Made by a program: the position numbers and the translations under genes | Shown: positions 1 through 9,906 of the stretch, in pieces | Layout: each line of letters opens with the position of its first letter | Numbering within the stretch: the stretch's first letter is position 1 | Notes under the pieces: generated by a model | The model's input: only the letters and a program-made list of their open reading frames with translations | Told to the model about the DNA's origin: nothing | Database searches by the model: none | Assembly (NCBI GenBank): GCA_964250805.1 | Contig: CAXUHG010000005.1 | Location: forward strand, 1-64,000 | Source: JBBQVS01 sp964250805 | GTDB taxonomy: Bacteria; Chloroflexota; Ktedonobacteria; Ktedonobacterales; Ktedonobacteraceae | DNA: 64,000 nucleotides | Reading direction: 5' to 3'

Positions 1-129
1 ACGCGCCCACGTATCGGGGCATTCGGCGTCGATGGTAAATGAGAATGGTGGCATGAGTCTTCTTGTGTCTTTCAATTGTGGGTTGTTGCTAGGGGTATTG
101 TCTCATTGGTGTCAAGGGGAGGTGGAGTT

Positions 130-3100
130 ATGAATGGGGACTCGCCTCTTGGCGTCCGTGTGCAAATCTACATATTATTTTCGGGTATCTTTGCCAATCT
201 AACAGTTGGCGTGCCGCAAGTTCTAGCGGCAGCACTCAAAAAAACGCCTGTTGTTCCTGCATCGCTGACGATGAAACAATTTTTGCAGCAGGGACGACCT
301 GATAAGGTTTATCGCGGAGCCGTCGCACAGGTTCCACAAGGTATTGCAGCACCACGTTCTACGCATGACACGCCCGCAAATTATACGAAGCTGCCGCCGA
401 GTGCCGAGCCAGCAACGATGACTCCCATCGTACAGACGCTCGATTCCAATATCGTAGCGAGTGCGAAGAGGAGTGGGCGTGTTGCTGGCAGTGGTATGCT
501 CGACCTCAAGAGCAACGATGGACGCTTAGAGGTACAGATTCAAGCGGGGGCACTCGACCTCTCACAAGCAATCATTGCTTCTGGAAAAGGCACAACGGCG
601 GCTACTGGCACACTCTCGCTACATATCACGCAACTACACGGTCACTACGTGGGGCAAATCAATCTGCTCGGCTCGTATCAAGTCGAAGTACGTGATGCTC
701 AGCAACGTGTTGTGTCGGGCGTCAAGATGCTTGCGCCTGCCACCTTCATTTATCACTATCAAGTAGGGGAAGTGACCGGGCTTGACCTGAATCCCGATCA
801 TCTTGTCGCGGTCTGGCCTACCTTGCTGGCCTCAGCAGAGCAAACTAATCAGTCAACCAGTGACTATGTGCTACCCATGATCAATGATGCCAAAGCGCAT
901 ACGCTCACGGCACAGAGTAATATCCTTGGTCCTGGCCCGCTCGATACGGGTGGTGGCGATCCCGACAACCAGAGTCCACCCACACCACATCTCGCTTCTG
1001 TAGGTGGTAACGCGGGACAACTCACCTATAGCTATCCCTTACAATTGCCGCCGGGTCCTGGTGGCTTCTCACCTCAACTCGCTCTGGGCTATTCTAGCAG
1101 TAACACGAACCAACGTTATAGTAAGACTTCTCCGGCTGACAGTGCTGGCGATGGTTGGTCGCTCTCGCTTGGTGCTATCACCGCTGACGTTTATCCTTCT
1201 GGTGCCGCGCCTGGAACGTGGTACTTTCTGAGCGGTGTGGACAACACTAGTGATCGACTGATTCAAGACACAACTATCAGTGGTGGAACCTTTTATCAGA
1301 CTGAACATGTCTCACGGCTCAAAATTCAGCAAGTCACGAGTAGTGCTACTGGACAAATCTGTTTTCATGTGTGGGAGCCGTCGGGTTCGTCCTACGAATT
1401 TGGCTGTACTGCTGATTCGTTGCAGTATCGCACCGACTCGACGGGGCGACATAACTATCGCTGGGACCTGGACCGTATCGCGTCCTCTAATGAAGGTATT
1501 AGTGCCAACTACAAGCTCATCCTGGTCTCGTACCTGCAAGATATCGTGACGACAAACAGTTATACCAGCGTGCGCGATGCCGCCATGAAGCAAATCACCT
1601 ATGGCTTCAGCTCAGGGAGTGACTCCAATAAAATTGACACGCTCAACGGCACTGTGGACTTCTCGTATCGTGCGCCAATGACGAACGCACCCTGGTCAAC
1701 AGCGTATGGCAATAACTACAACTGTAGTAGTGCGCCGCCGACAACGACTATGTTGCGCTGTGACGACCCTAATCCTGCCGATAATGCGAATGAAAGCGTT
1801 CCTGCACCAACGGTGATGAGCACGCTGTCGCTCCAAAGTGTCACGAGCTATGTGGGTAGCGATAGCACGGGCAGCAAAGCGTATGGCTATAGCATGAGCT
1901 ATCAAGATAAGCCTTATACGAAAGACGGTCCCTCGACACCGTGTAAAGATGCCTATACTATCTTTAGCCTCGACTGTGCGGGTGGGCATCTGCTGACCAA
2001 AGTTGTTCCGCATGTCTACCAGAATGGCGCGGCACACGATCTCAAACCTCTGCTGTTCAACTACACTGGTCCCTCGCAGGATGTCTATTATGATAGCTCG
2101 CACCAAACCCTGCAAAACACTCCATATGGTGGGCAGACCTTCTGGCAGTATCTGAGCGACTACATCGATACCAATACGGGTGTCGGTGGACATGTTGACT
2201 ACGGAACGGCTTTTAGCAATACACATGGGACGCCCTACGTCGTCAATGGCTCAACCGTCGATGATCGCCACGATCCGCTCTATTGTTGGACACATCGCCA
2301 CGATGCTTCTGCAAATCAGTGCGTAGGTGCCTTCCTGCATCCCGAAGAGCGTGCGTGGAGCCAGCAAGTGGTGACGCAGACGCGTACATGGGGGACTGAT
2401 AGTAGCGCAACGGCTCTACAACCTTCCACCACAACCTATGCCTATCGACTCGCTGTCGTGAGTGGCACGACCTGTCCGCAAGGTACAGGTACGGGCACGG
2501 CACCGCCGGGACAGACCGATTGTGTCACCGATAGCTGGGTTCCTGCGAATGGCGGACCAGATAGCGACTGGCAAGACTACTATCACTCGGAGTTTCACGG
2601 CTTCAATGTGGTTGCCATCACCAGCCCCTCCAAAGACCTGACCGTTGATAGCTACTTTAGCACCGAGGGCTGGGGCACGCCCAACTCCAATAGTGGCAAC
2701 TACAACTCTGGACACCTCTTTGAGGAAGATGTCTATGAAGGGAATGCCGCTGTTGATAGTGCGCTGTTGAGCAAGACGGTCAACACCTACACGCTTAACC
2801 CCAACTCGTGCATTGGTGCGCTTACTCCAGTCTACAATCCGTGCGAGGTGATGATTCTCAAGACGCGCACGACACAGTACAACGGGACGGGCAGCGCTAA
2901 CGCCAACGCTCCCTGGACGCAGCACGACTATACCTACGACGACTTCAACCCAAATACAGGTGGAGGAATTACAGGCGGATATCACAATCTTCTCAAGGAT
3001 GTGACAACTAGCTCGAATGCTCCAACGCTCACGAAGCAGATGAGCTACTATACCAATGATACAACGGTTGCAGGCTGGGTCTACTACACGGTCAATAAAC

Positions 3101-6100
3101 TGAAGCACAGCGAGGTTGATGATAGTAGTGGGCACATCTGGCAATGCATGTATCAAGCCTACGATGAAGGTGCGCCCGCTGGCAATCCAACACCTTCTGC
3201 TGGATGGCTGACGACGGCGCAAACGTATAGCAATAGCAATTGTGCCGCGCAAACCAATCCGACCATCACGGCTTACACAGGCTATGATGCCTATGGCAAC
3301 GCTGTTGCAACGGTGGATGGTGTTGCACAGGCGACGCCTTCGCTCTATGCAAGTAAGGGTTGTGCGTTAGCGACGAAACCAACGATCTTTACGGCGGCAT
3401 GGACTGCGAGTACATATACTGCGTGTACAACATATGATAGCACCGAAGCTGTTCCGCTGATGAGTACCAATGCACTTGCACAGCAGAGTAGCATAACCTA
3501 CGACTCAACTCAGGGCCTGTTGCCGACGCTTCAGCAAGATGTCAATGGGCAGCAGACCAAACTGGCCTATAGCTACGATGGCAATAGCGGCAGCAACGGC
3601 AAGCATACCGTGCAGGTGAGCCAGCCAGGAGAGACGGGAGCCTATACCAGTCAATCCTCGACCAACTCGACCTGTGCCGCGAGCATTCCTGGTGCCACCA
3701 CACAGCCCTGCTTCGAGATGGACAGCAACACCTCGCAATACAGTAGCGCGGTGACGCAAACCTTCTACGATAGTCTGGGGCGTAAGGTCGAAATACTGGT
3801 ACCAGGACCTGATGGTACACATACCACCGTCTCCTTCATTGTGTATGATGATCTGCACCACTCGACGTTCCAGAGTCTGCCCTTTGTCGTCAACAGTCGT
3901 ACCACGTGGCTTGACCCCAATGGAGCGACTGATGATACAGGCGCGACTCCTGGTGGCACCTCAACCTTCATGGATGCGTTAGGACGCACGATTGCTACTA
4001 AAGATGCCCTCTTCAACCCACCAACGGTTCCAGGCATTGCCTGTGCTTCGCTAGGAAGTAATGCTACAACCTGTAATACCTTTGGACTGGGCACGGTGAG
4101 CGGCGATAGTGCCACCTATAGCATTACCGCAGGCATCGACGCCAACAATCACGTCACTGTGAGCTATAGCGACGGATTGGGACGTGTGCGCTACGTGCAA
4201 TATGACAGTGGCGTCAACAGTGGCACACTCTCGGTCAACGAGCAGAAGAGCATGCAGTACAACGTGCTCAACGAACTGACCTCAATGCAGGTGACGGACC
4301 TTCCTCCGAAAACAGGGCAAACCGTGACCAGCGTGACTACAACAGCAGGCTACGACGATCTAGGGCGCATGACGAGCCTCAACGATCCTGATCGTGGTAA
4401 TCACACCTATAGCTATGATGCCGATGGGCGTGTCATCAGTGATGTCTCTGGTACGCGCACACTTGGCTACAGTTTCGACTTATTAGGACGCTTGGGCTGT
4501 TCGCAAAGCACGGTGCCGACGCCTGACCCATTAGGTGCATGTTCAGCGAGTACCAACCCCTATGTAAAGAATACGTATGATGCCGATCCGGTAGGGACCA
4601 GCTGGGGCAGCACCAACTATGCCGTTGGTCGCTTGACCCAGACGTATGCCATCACCTACTACCCTGCCCCCGATGGTAGTAAGGGTGAGGTCAAGGAGAA
4701 TTTCCAGTACGATTCGCGTGGACGCACGATCACCGAGCAACAACAGGAAACCGTTCAGGATGGCACGTTGACACTGCCCAACCTGCCGCTCAATCAGATG
4801 AACACGAGCTACAACGACGCCAATCAGGTCATGACGACCGCGACCACCGTTGGAGGACAGCCCGGCTACACCTTCTCGCAAGCCTACGATAGCACCACTG
4901 GCGTCTCGGTTGGCCTGAGCAACAACGCGACAGGCACGGCGAACCTTGCCACGCTCTCGTACAATGCGCAAGCACTCGTGAGTAACGTCAACTACCTCAC
5001 GTCATCGGGGATTGGCTCACCGCTTGCTACTGACGCCTCCAGTTATGATGGCGATCTGAGACCTGCTGGGAGTACGGCGACATGGCAAAGTGGCAGTGGT
5101 TCGACAGGCACCATTTTCAGTCAAGGTGTGGGCTATGACCCTGCTGGCAATGTGCAGACACAAACGATGACGCAAGCGGCAGTGCCAGGGCAAACGGGAT
5201 CGGGTGGGACCGAGACGCAAAACTTCTGTTACGACGAGCAAAATCGTTTGGTCTATGGCAGTAACAGTACCGCTACGCCCCCGGCAGGCAATGGGACCTG
5301 TGGTACGGCAGCATATCAACAACGTTTGGGAGGCACCTATACCAGTAGCTATGTCTACACCCATCTTGGGCAACTGTGGCAAGGACCGTACAACGGCAAA
5401 GGTGCCTACCAGTACCTCTACTGCAACACGAGCCAGCCGCACCAACTGACCGCCGTGTATCCCACCAACACCAATTGTGCGAACACCAGTGGTAAGACGC
5501 AGAGTTATGGAGCCAGCTACGACAGTTGGGGTAACATGACCACACGTACTACCACAGGCGCAACAGGCACTCTTACCTACGATCCACAAGACCTGTTGGT
5601 CAGGTGGAACGGCTCGGCGAATAATCAGGCCGAGTGGTACATGTACGATGGGAGCGGCAGTCGCGTGTTGCGTCGCTCGTTCGATGGCACGAACACGACG
5701 ATCACGGTGTACGCCTTTGGCATGGAGGAGCATCAATACCAGTACAGCGGCTCCGGTAGTACCGCCACCAACACAGGCAACACCTACTACTACACGCTTG
5801 ATGGAAAACTGCTGGGTACGCTGAGTGGAACGGGAACGCTCTCGACCACCTTTATGCTCAGTGACACATTAGGCAGTGTCGTGGCAAGTCTGAGCAACAC
5901 AGCGGGCAGTGCGGCGGTGTTGGGTAATCAAGCCTATGGACCGTATGGCAACCAACGCTATGTGGCAGGCAGTCTCGGCACCAGCAAGGGCTATACAGGG
6001 CAGTATAACGACTCGCTCACGGGGTTGAACTACTACAATGCGCGATACTATGATCCGGTGGTGGGACGGTTCCTCTCTGTAGACATTGTGCAAGGCAACA

Positions 6101-7020
6101 TACAAGGGATGGACCCATACGCGTATGTAGGGGGCAATCCTGAAACGTATAACGATCCAACTGGTTCTCTCTTTGAACTTCCTGGAGAAGAAGGGGGAGT
6201 TGGCAATTATGCTGGAGGCGATAGTGGCGGTGGTGTTGGAGGTTCGTCTGATGTCACGGTAACTTCTGGTGGAACATCGGACACGTATAATCCTTCGTCA
6301 GACTCTATTACTGAAACCGTCACGAATCCTGATGGTTCTAGTACAACAACCGAGTTGAATCCTGGCGACCCAGGCTATGATAATGCTATCAACTCGGTTG
6401 ATAGTTCTGGTAGTGGACCTGAAGCGGTTAATTCGTTGACGCCAAGAGGCGAACCCTCAACGACAACCGAGCCAGGAGTGACACCGACAGAACCGTCAAC
6501 GACGAATACAGAGCCGAGTGTGACACCGACAGAGCCAACGACGAGTACTGAGCCAACGACGACAACAGACCCAGGAAGTTTAAAGACTCTTGCTCAAGAC
6601 ACACGCCTTAGAGGAGACACTAGGTCTGAACAAGTATCAGGCGCGGCTACCAATGTCCTGGATTCTAATGGGCAACCAATGACGGTGAATCACGACGTGA
6701 AAGGAGGTCCAGGGGCACAATCAGTTGAAGGACAAGTTGATGGTGTCCAAAAAACCTGGACACCTGATAATGGTCAACCGTATCGGGGGACTTGTGCAGG
6801 ATCAATGATGTGTCAGAGTATAGCTCAAGCAAAAGTCAATGGTACAGGGCAATTTCCTGATGGTCCTATTAATATAGTCGAAGAACAGCAGAACGGTCTG
6901 GCGGCTTGTCCGCAATGTCAAGCCAACGCCCAGGCACTTGCAACATTCCTAGGGCAAGACGTTCTTTTGTATACGGTCGAAGAGAATATGCTTCGAGAGC
7001 CGTTGCTCTTCTACCCGTAA
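130..7020 (+). CDS. RHS/YD-repeat protein with variable C-terminal tail
   Basis: Giant (about 2296 aa) probably exported protein of the RHS/YD family, whose members form hollow beta-cocoon shells enclosing a C-terminal toxin or adhesion module. The ATG at 130 is preferred over an upstream in-frame TTG at 76 because a GGGGAGGTGG ribosome site precedes it. A hydrophobic N-terminal segment (about residues 10-32) looks like a signal peptide. Residues 320-420 carry a SpvB/TcB-like start; many YD repeats follow (YDDLGRMTSL, YDADGRVISD, YDPAGNVQTQ). The conserved RHS core with YNARYYDPVVGRFLS and DPYAYVGGNPETYNDPTG lies at about 1954-2012. After it come a Gly-rich stretch, a TEP-rich linker (2108-2150), and a roughly 145-residue tail with C2222, C2260 and C2263, which resembles YwqJ-type deaminase tips. 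The Glu expected next to the first Cys is Gly. Family assignment is sure; the toxin assignment is weak. Confidence 0.93.
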   Translation: MNGDSPLGVRVQIYILFSGIFANLTVGVPQVLAAALKKTPVVPASLTMKQFLQQGRPDKVYRGAVAQVPQGIAAPRSTHDTPANYTKLPPSAEPATMTPIVQTLDSNIVASAKRSGRVAGSGMLDLKSNDGRLEVQIQAGALDLSQAIIASGKGTTAATGTLSLHITQLHGHYVGQINLLGSYQVEVRDAQQRVVSGVKMLAPATFIYHYQVGEVTGLDLNPDHLVAVWPTLLASAEQTNQSTSDYVLPMINDAKAHTLTAQSNILGPGPLDTGGGDPDNQSPPTPHLASVGGNAGQLTYSYPLQLPPGPGGFSPQLALGYSSSNTNQRYSKTSPADSAGDGWSLSLGAITADVYPSGAAPGTWYFLSGVDNTSDRLIQDTTISGGTFYQTEHVSRLKIQQVTSSATGQICFHVWEPSGSSYEFGCTADSLQYRTDSTGRHNYRWDLDRIASSNEGISANYKLILVSYLQDIVTTNSYTSVRDAAMKQITYGFSSGSDSNKIDTLNGTVDFSYRAPMTNAPWSTAYGNNYNCSSAPPTTTMLRCDDPNPADNANESVPAPTVMSTLSLQSVTSYVGSDSTGSKAYGYSMSYQDKPYTKDGPSTPCKDAYTIFSLDCAGGHLLTKVVPHVYQNGAAHDLKPLLFNYTGPSQDVYYDSSHQTLQNTPYGGQTFWQYLSDYIDTNTGVGGHVDYGTAFSNTHGTPYVVNGSTVDDRHDPLYCWTHRHDASANQCVGAFLHPEERAWSQQVVTQTRTWGTDSSATALQPSTTTYAYRLAVVSGTTCPQGTGTGTAPPGQTDCVTDSWVPANGGPDSDWQDYYHSEFHGFNVVAITSPSKDLTVDSYFSTEGWGTPNSNSGNYNSGHLFEEDVYEGNAAVDSALLSKTVNTYTLNPNSCIGALTPVYNPCEVMILKTRTTQYNGTGSANANAPWTQHDYTYDDFNPNTGGGITGGYHNLLKDVTTSSNAPTLTKQMSYYTNDTTVAGWVYYTVNKLKHSEVDDSSGHIWQCMYQAYDEGAPAGNPTPSAGWLTTAQTYSNSNCAAQTNPTITAYTGYDAYGNAVATVDGVAQATPSLYASKGCALATKPTIFTAAWTASTYTACTTYDSTEAVPLMSTNALAQQSSITYDSTQGLLPTLQQDVNGQQTKLAYSYDGNSGSNGKHTVQVSQPGETGAYTSQSSTNSTCAASIPGATTQPCFEMDSNTSQYSSAVTQTFYDSLGRKVEILVPGPDGTHTTVSFIVYDDLHHSTFQSLPFVVNSRTTWLDPNGATDDTGATPGGTSTFMDALGRTIATKDALFNPPTVPGIACASLGSNATTCNTFGLGTVSGDSATYSITAGIDANNHVTVSYSDGLGRVRYVQYDSGVNSGTLSVNEQKSMQYNVLNELTSMQVTDLPPKTGQTVTSVTTTAGYDDLGRMTSLNDPDRGNHTYSYDADGRVISDVSGTRTLGYSFDLLGRLGCSQSTVPTPDPLGACSASTNPYVKNTYDADPVGTSWGSTNYAVGRLTQTYAITYYPAPDGSKGEVKENFQYDSRGRTITEQQQETVQDGTLTLPNLPLNQMNTSYNDANQVMTTATTVGGQPGYTFSQAYDSTTGVSVGLSNNATGTANLATLSYNAQALVSNVNYLTSSGIGSPLATDASSYDGDLRPAGSTATWQSGSGSTGTIFSQGVGYDPAGNVQTQTMTQAAVPGQTGSGGTETQNFCYDEQNRLVYGSNSTATPPAGNGTCGTAAYQQRLGGTYTSSYVYTHLGQLWQGPYNGKGAYQYLYCNTSQPHQLTAVYPTNTNCANTSGKTQSYGASYDSWGNMTTRTTTGATGTLTYDPQDLLVRWNGSANNQAEWYMYDGSGSRVLRRSFDGTNTTITVYAFGMEEHQYQYSGSGSTATNTGNTYYYTLDGKLLGTLSGTGTLSTTFMLSDTLGSVVASLSNTAGSAAVLGNQAYGPYGNQRYVAGSLGTSKGYTGQYNDSLTGLNYYNARYYDPVVGRFLSVDIVQGNIQGMDPYAYVGGNPETYNDPTGSLFELPGEEGGVGNYAGGDSGGGVGGSSDVTVTSGGTSDTYNPSSDSITETVTNPDGSSTTTELNPGDPGYDNAINSVDSSGSGPEAVNSLTPRGEPSTTTEPGVTPTEPSTTNTEPSVTPTEPTTSTEPTTTTDPGSLKTLAQDTRLRGDTRSEQVSGAATNVLDSNGQPMTVNHDVKGGPGAQSVEGQVDGVQKTWTPDNGQPYRGTCAGSMMCQSIAQAKVNGTGQFPDGPINIVEEQQNGLAACPQCQANAQALATFLGQDVLLYTVEENMLREPLLFYP

Positions 7021-7244
7021 GACAAGGATAGTTGATTTCGTATGGGAAGTGAAGAACTTTCGATGATGTCGCTTTTTTAGTAGTTTATAGACATTCCTTC
7101 CTGGAGCAACGTAGCTCGCAAGGTATCTTGTGTGATATATTTCTCCAGGGAGGAATGTCAGGAAGGACTCAAAGATATCCCTCACAACGCGGGTGGTACA
7201 GAACCTTTCCCATGCTTACAAGCCAAAGTGTACAAGGAGAAACC

Positions 7245-8693
7245 ATGCCACAGGATGAGCAGAGCTTTCTGACTCTCATCACCCCAAAGTTCGGAAGATG
7301 GCCTAGAGGGGTGAGCTTCGACGACGAGGGACACGTTCGCTCGTTAGATCTGGGAGGACGCAAACTGACGACGCTGCCCGAGGAACTGAAAGAGCTGACC
7401 TCGTTGCAGGAACTCGATCTTACCAACAATCACTTCCAGCACCTGCCTTCTGTTCTCTTTGCTCTTGAATCGCTCGAAACGCTCAAATTGTCTGATAATC
7501 ACCTCGGCGAGATTCCAGAGCAGATTGTAAAGCTTCGACAGCTACGGGACTTGGATTTGAGCTACAATCGCTTCCAAGCATTTCCCGATGCGTTGAGTGC
7601 TTTACCATCACTTCAACGCCTCAAGCTGATTGGCAATCCGATTGCAGGACTTCCTGACGCCCTTACGTCGCCACAGGATGAGCAGGATATTCTTGCCCTC
7701 ATCACCCGAAAACTCGGATATCGCCCCAGGGGGGTGAGATACGATGATCAGGGACACGTCCGCTCGTTGGACCTGGGAGGAAGCAAGCTGACGACGCTAC
7801 CTGAGGAACTCAAGGAACTAAACTCATTGCAGGAACTCAATCTCACTAATAGTCACTTCCAGCAGCTCCCTCTTGTCCTGTTTGCTCTTGAGTCGCTCGA
7901 AACACTTGGGCTGTCTGATAATCACCTCAGTGAGATTCCAGAGCAACTAATGCAGCTACGGCAGCTACAGGAGCTGGATGTGAGTTCTAATCGCTTGCAG
8001 ACATTCCCCGAGGTGCTGGGTGCTTTACCATCCCTTCAACGCCTCAAACTATCTGGCAATTCGATTGCAGTAATTCCCGATACCATTGCGGCGTGTTCTC
8101 AACTACGCTCGCTGTCGTTGCGCGGCAGTCACATCCGCGAACTCTCCACAGCCATTGGCTCATTACAGTTGCTTGAGAGACTCGATATCATGTCTGGAGA
8201 GTTGCAGATGCTGCCTGATGAGATTGGGAACTTGCACAACCTGCAAGACTTAAATGTTGCTCGTCATCGCTTGCAGGAGTTACCCGAGACGTTGTGGCAG
8301 TTACCGCATTTAGGATCTCTCAGCGTAGCGTTCAACCGTTTGCAGAGCGTCCCTCCTGCGATTGGCAATCTCACTCATCTAGGGTCGCTTTCGCTTTCAG
8401 GCAACCAGCTTCCTTCGGTGCCCAAGGAGATTGGGTTGTTGCGTGAGTTAGAAGTGTTGGATCTCGACGGCAATAGGCTCAGGCACCTGCCTAAGGAAAT
8501 GGGGTTGTTAGAAAATCTGGGGTATCTTGAGTTGGCTAACAACGAACTGGAGGACCTTCCTCCTGAATTAGGTCTCATCCCTCAGTTGACGGTACTCACT
8601 CTGGAAAACAATGACTCGCTGACTGATCCGCCGCTTTCTGTTGCGAAACAGGGAAGAGACGCCGTTCTCGCGTATCTACGTGCGCGGCTGTGA
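7245..8693 (+). CDS. Leucine-rich-repeat protein (typical bacterial LRR)
   Basis: About 482 aa made almost entirely of LRRs of the LxxLxLxxNxLxxLPxx type (for example LRDLDLSYNRFQAFPDAL, LEVLDLDGNRLRHLPKEM). These form a solenoid used for protein binding. An in-frame ATG exists at 7128, but the ATG at 7245 follows AAGGAG and gives a start (MPQDEQ) that matches the beginning of the second internal unit (SPQDEQ), so it is chosen. There is no signal peptide or membrane segment, so it is probably cytosolic. The first two 141-residue blocks (nt 7248-7670 and 7671-8093) are near copies of each other; the remaining repeats are more diverged. It follows the RHS gene by about 220 bases in the same direction. 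No enzymatic domain (no ROC, kinase or ligase) is seen, and the partner is unknown. Confidence 0.9.
   Translation: MPQDEQSFLTLITPKFGRWPRGVSFDDEGHVRSLDLGGRKLTTLPEELKELTSLQELDLTNNHFQHLPSVLFALESLETLKLSDNHLGEIPEQIVKLRQLRDLDLSYNRFQAFPDALSALPSLQRLKLIGNPIAGLPDALTSPQDEQDILALITRKLGYRPRGVRYDDQGHVRSLDLGGSKLTTLPEELKELNSLQELNLTNSHFQQLPLVLFALESLETLGLSDNHLSEIPEQLMQLRQLQELDVSSNRLQTFPEVLGALPSLQRLKLSGNSIAVIPDTIAACSQLRSLSLRGSHIRELSTAIGSLQLLERLDIMSGELQMLPDEIGNLHNLQDLNVARHRLQELPETLWQLPHLGSLSVAFNRLQSVPPAIGNLTHLGSLSLSGNQLPSVPKEIGLLRELEVLDLDGNRLRHLPKEMGLLENLGYLELANNELEDLPPELGLIPQLTVLTLENNDSLTDPPLSVAKQGRDAVLAYLRARL
7248..8093 (+). repeat. Internal 423-bp tandem duplication in LRR gene
   Basis: The segment starting CCACAGGATG at 7248 is repeated in phase at 7671, exactly 423 bases (141 codons) later. 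Both units carry the same order of peptides (DEQ..L.LIT, PRGV, GHVRSLDLGG, KLTTLPEEL, LFALESLETL) with scattered differences. This indicates a block duplication inside the coding sequence rather than ordinary LRR periodicity (about 23 residues). Confidence 0.85.
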
Positions 8694-8723
8694 GTGTAGA
8701 AAGGACTATAAACTTGCCTTTTT

Positions 8724-9092
8724 ATGATGACAGATAAAGATGAGCTAATTGACCATTATTGGTCATTGCGCCCTACACTCTTCAATGTTCTTGATGTGAT
8801 GAGGTTACATCAACGGAAGCTAGACGAAGATGCTCCTGTACGTCTTGAATTAGAGTTAGTGTTGCGAGCGTTTGAACAGGAAAGCGATGACCGTGAGCGT
8901 CTGCGCCTTGTGTTTTTCGGTGTAACTGACCTCGAGTTGAGCGGAACAGGCTTCGTAGTATTCCCATTGCTAGAGATTTTTTCAATACAAGACTTTCAAT
9001 GGGAACATCTCAAGTACCGTGTCAAGGAAACAGAGAATGGTGAGCTATCTTTCTACTGTGAAAGCTTTACCGCAACAGTGGAGGTAGTGTAA
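8724..9092 (+). CDS. Small acidic protein, immunity-protein-like, function unknown
   Basis: A 122-aa soluble acidic protein with no signal or membrane segment. The C-terminal half (LRLVFFGVTDLELSGTGF then a run ending in LSFYCESFTATVEVV) has the alternating beta-strand look of small polymorphic-toxin immunity proteins such as the Imm50 type, but I cannot assign the family with certainty. It starts at a double ATG (8724/8727) with only a weak, distant AAAGGA upstream. It lies 30 bases after the LRR gene, downstream of the RHS gene, which is the usual place for an immunity gene although not directly adjacent. Alternative: an unrelated orphan. Confidence 0.6.
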   Translation: MMTDKDELIDHYWSLRPTLFNVLDVMRLHQRKLDEDAPVRLELELVLRAFEQESDDRERLRLVFFGVTDLELSGTGFVVFPLLEIFSIQDFQWEHLKYRVKETENGELSFYCESFTATVEVV

Positions 9093-9157
9093 TACAAGTT
9101 GTTGCATTTGAGACATGCATGTCTCAAATGCAATCTGTTAAGAAACAGAGAGGAGAT

Positions 9158-9877
9158 ATGGCAACGACATCAATCAAAACAATTGAGGAAATGGGATATA
9201 GCCTTGAATTCTTTCAGCTAGGTTCCCCTCAAAAAGATGGTCAACACTTTCAGTATTATACCTTTGGAGGCACGGCTCGACCAGAATTGCTGGATGTCTG
9301 GGAAATCATCGGCGTGGCGCGACCACAAGAAATGGCTTCGGCGATCACTTTACGACTTATGCATATCGACATGGATATGTTCGAGTGGGACAACTATTCT
9401 GCTTTAACAAGCGCACAAAGTCGTCTCAGCTTAGGTCCGGCCCAATTTCGCCTCGTGCTGCAATTTTTTACGCCCTTGCTTCTCAAAAATCGAGGAACTG
9501 ATGATAAAGGTAGGTACTTCTATCCTCTTAGTCTTGAGGAACTGAGAGCTATTCATGCACCGGAACAATGGATTCATGGTCTGGAAGGGTATGTCTACGA
9601 ATATCGACATTCTGAGGAGCAGAATGCTCAACAAGAGAGGTGTCTCTTTCAATTTCCAGATTGGTTGCCTCGTGTTGGAAGTAACCAAGTTGCAGGGCTA
9701 AAGTGTGTCACCTTCAAGGAGGCAGAATTGTCAAATCCAAAGTTTTGCCCACTGTACACCTTTGGAGTCAGTACGGTAACGTTCGTTGAAGCCGGATTCG
9801 CTGAGTTTATTCGTTTGTTAGAAGAGCATTCCTATGAAGCGTTTTTGACAAGAAGACAGGATCAACAGCAAAAATGA
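9158..9877 (+). CDS. Hypothetical protein, 239 aa
   Basis: I do not recognise this protein. It is soluble, of mixed alpha/beta composition, rich in aromatic residues (FQYYTFGGTARPE, FQFPDWLPRVG), and has no signal peptide or membrane segment. An upstream in-frame ATG at 9119 is possible. The ATG at 9158 follows GAGGAG very closely (2-base spacing) and I chose it as slightly better. It sits between the immunity-like gene and another unknown gene that begins 30 bases after its stop, so the three may be one transcript. The position in an RHS-associated accessory island is the only hint of role. Confidence 0.6.
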   Translation: MATTSIKTIEEMGYSLEFFQLGSPQKDGQHFQYYTFGGTARPELLDVWEIIGVARPQEMASAITLRLMHIDMDMFEWDNYSALTSAQSRLSLGPAQFRLVLQFFTPLLLKNRGTDDKGRYFYPLSLEELRAIHAPEQWIHGLEGYVYEYRHSEEQNAQQERCLFQFPDWLPRVGSNQVAGLKCVTFKEAELSNPKFCPLYTFGVSTVTFVEAGFAEFIRLLEEHSYEAFLTRRQDQQQK

Positions 9878-9906
9878 ATTGGCATGCAAGTATGAATAAG
9901 TAAAAT

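Noticed and set aside
1696..2226. Long minus-strand frames within the RHS gene (also 2416-3252 and 5017-5736)
   Set aside because: They are shadows of the RHS frame; repetitive composition leaves the opposite strand open, and no domain is recognisable.
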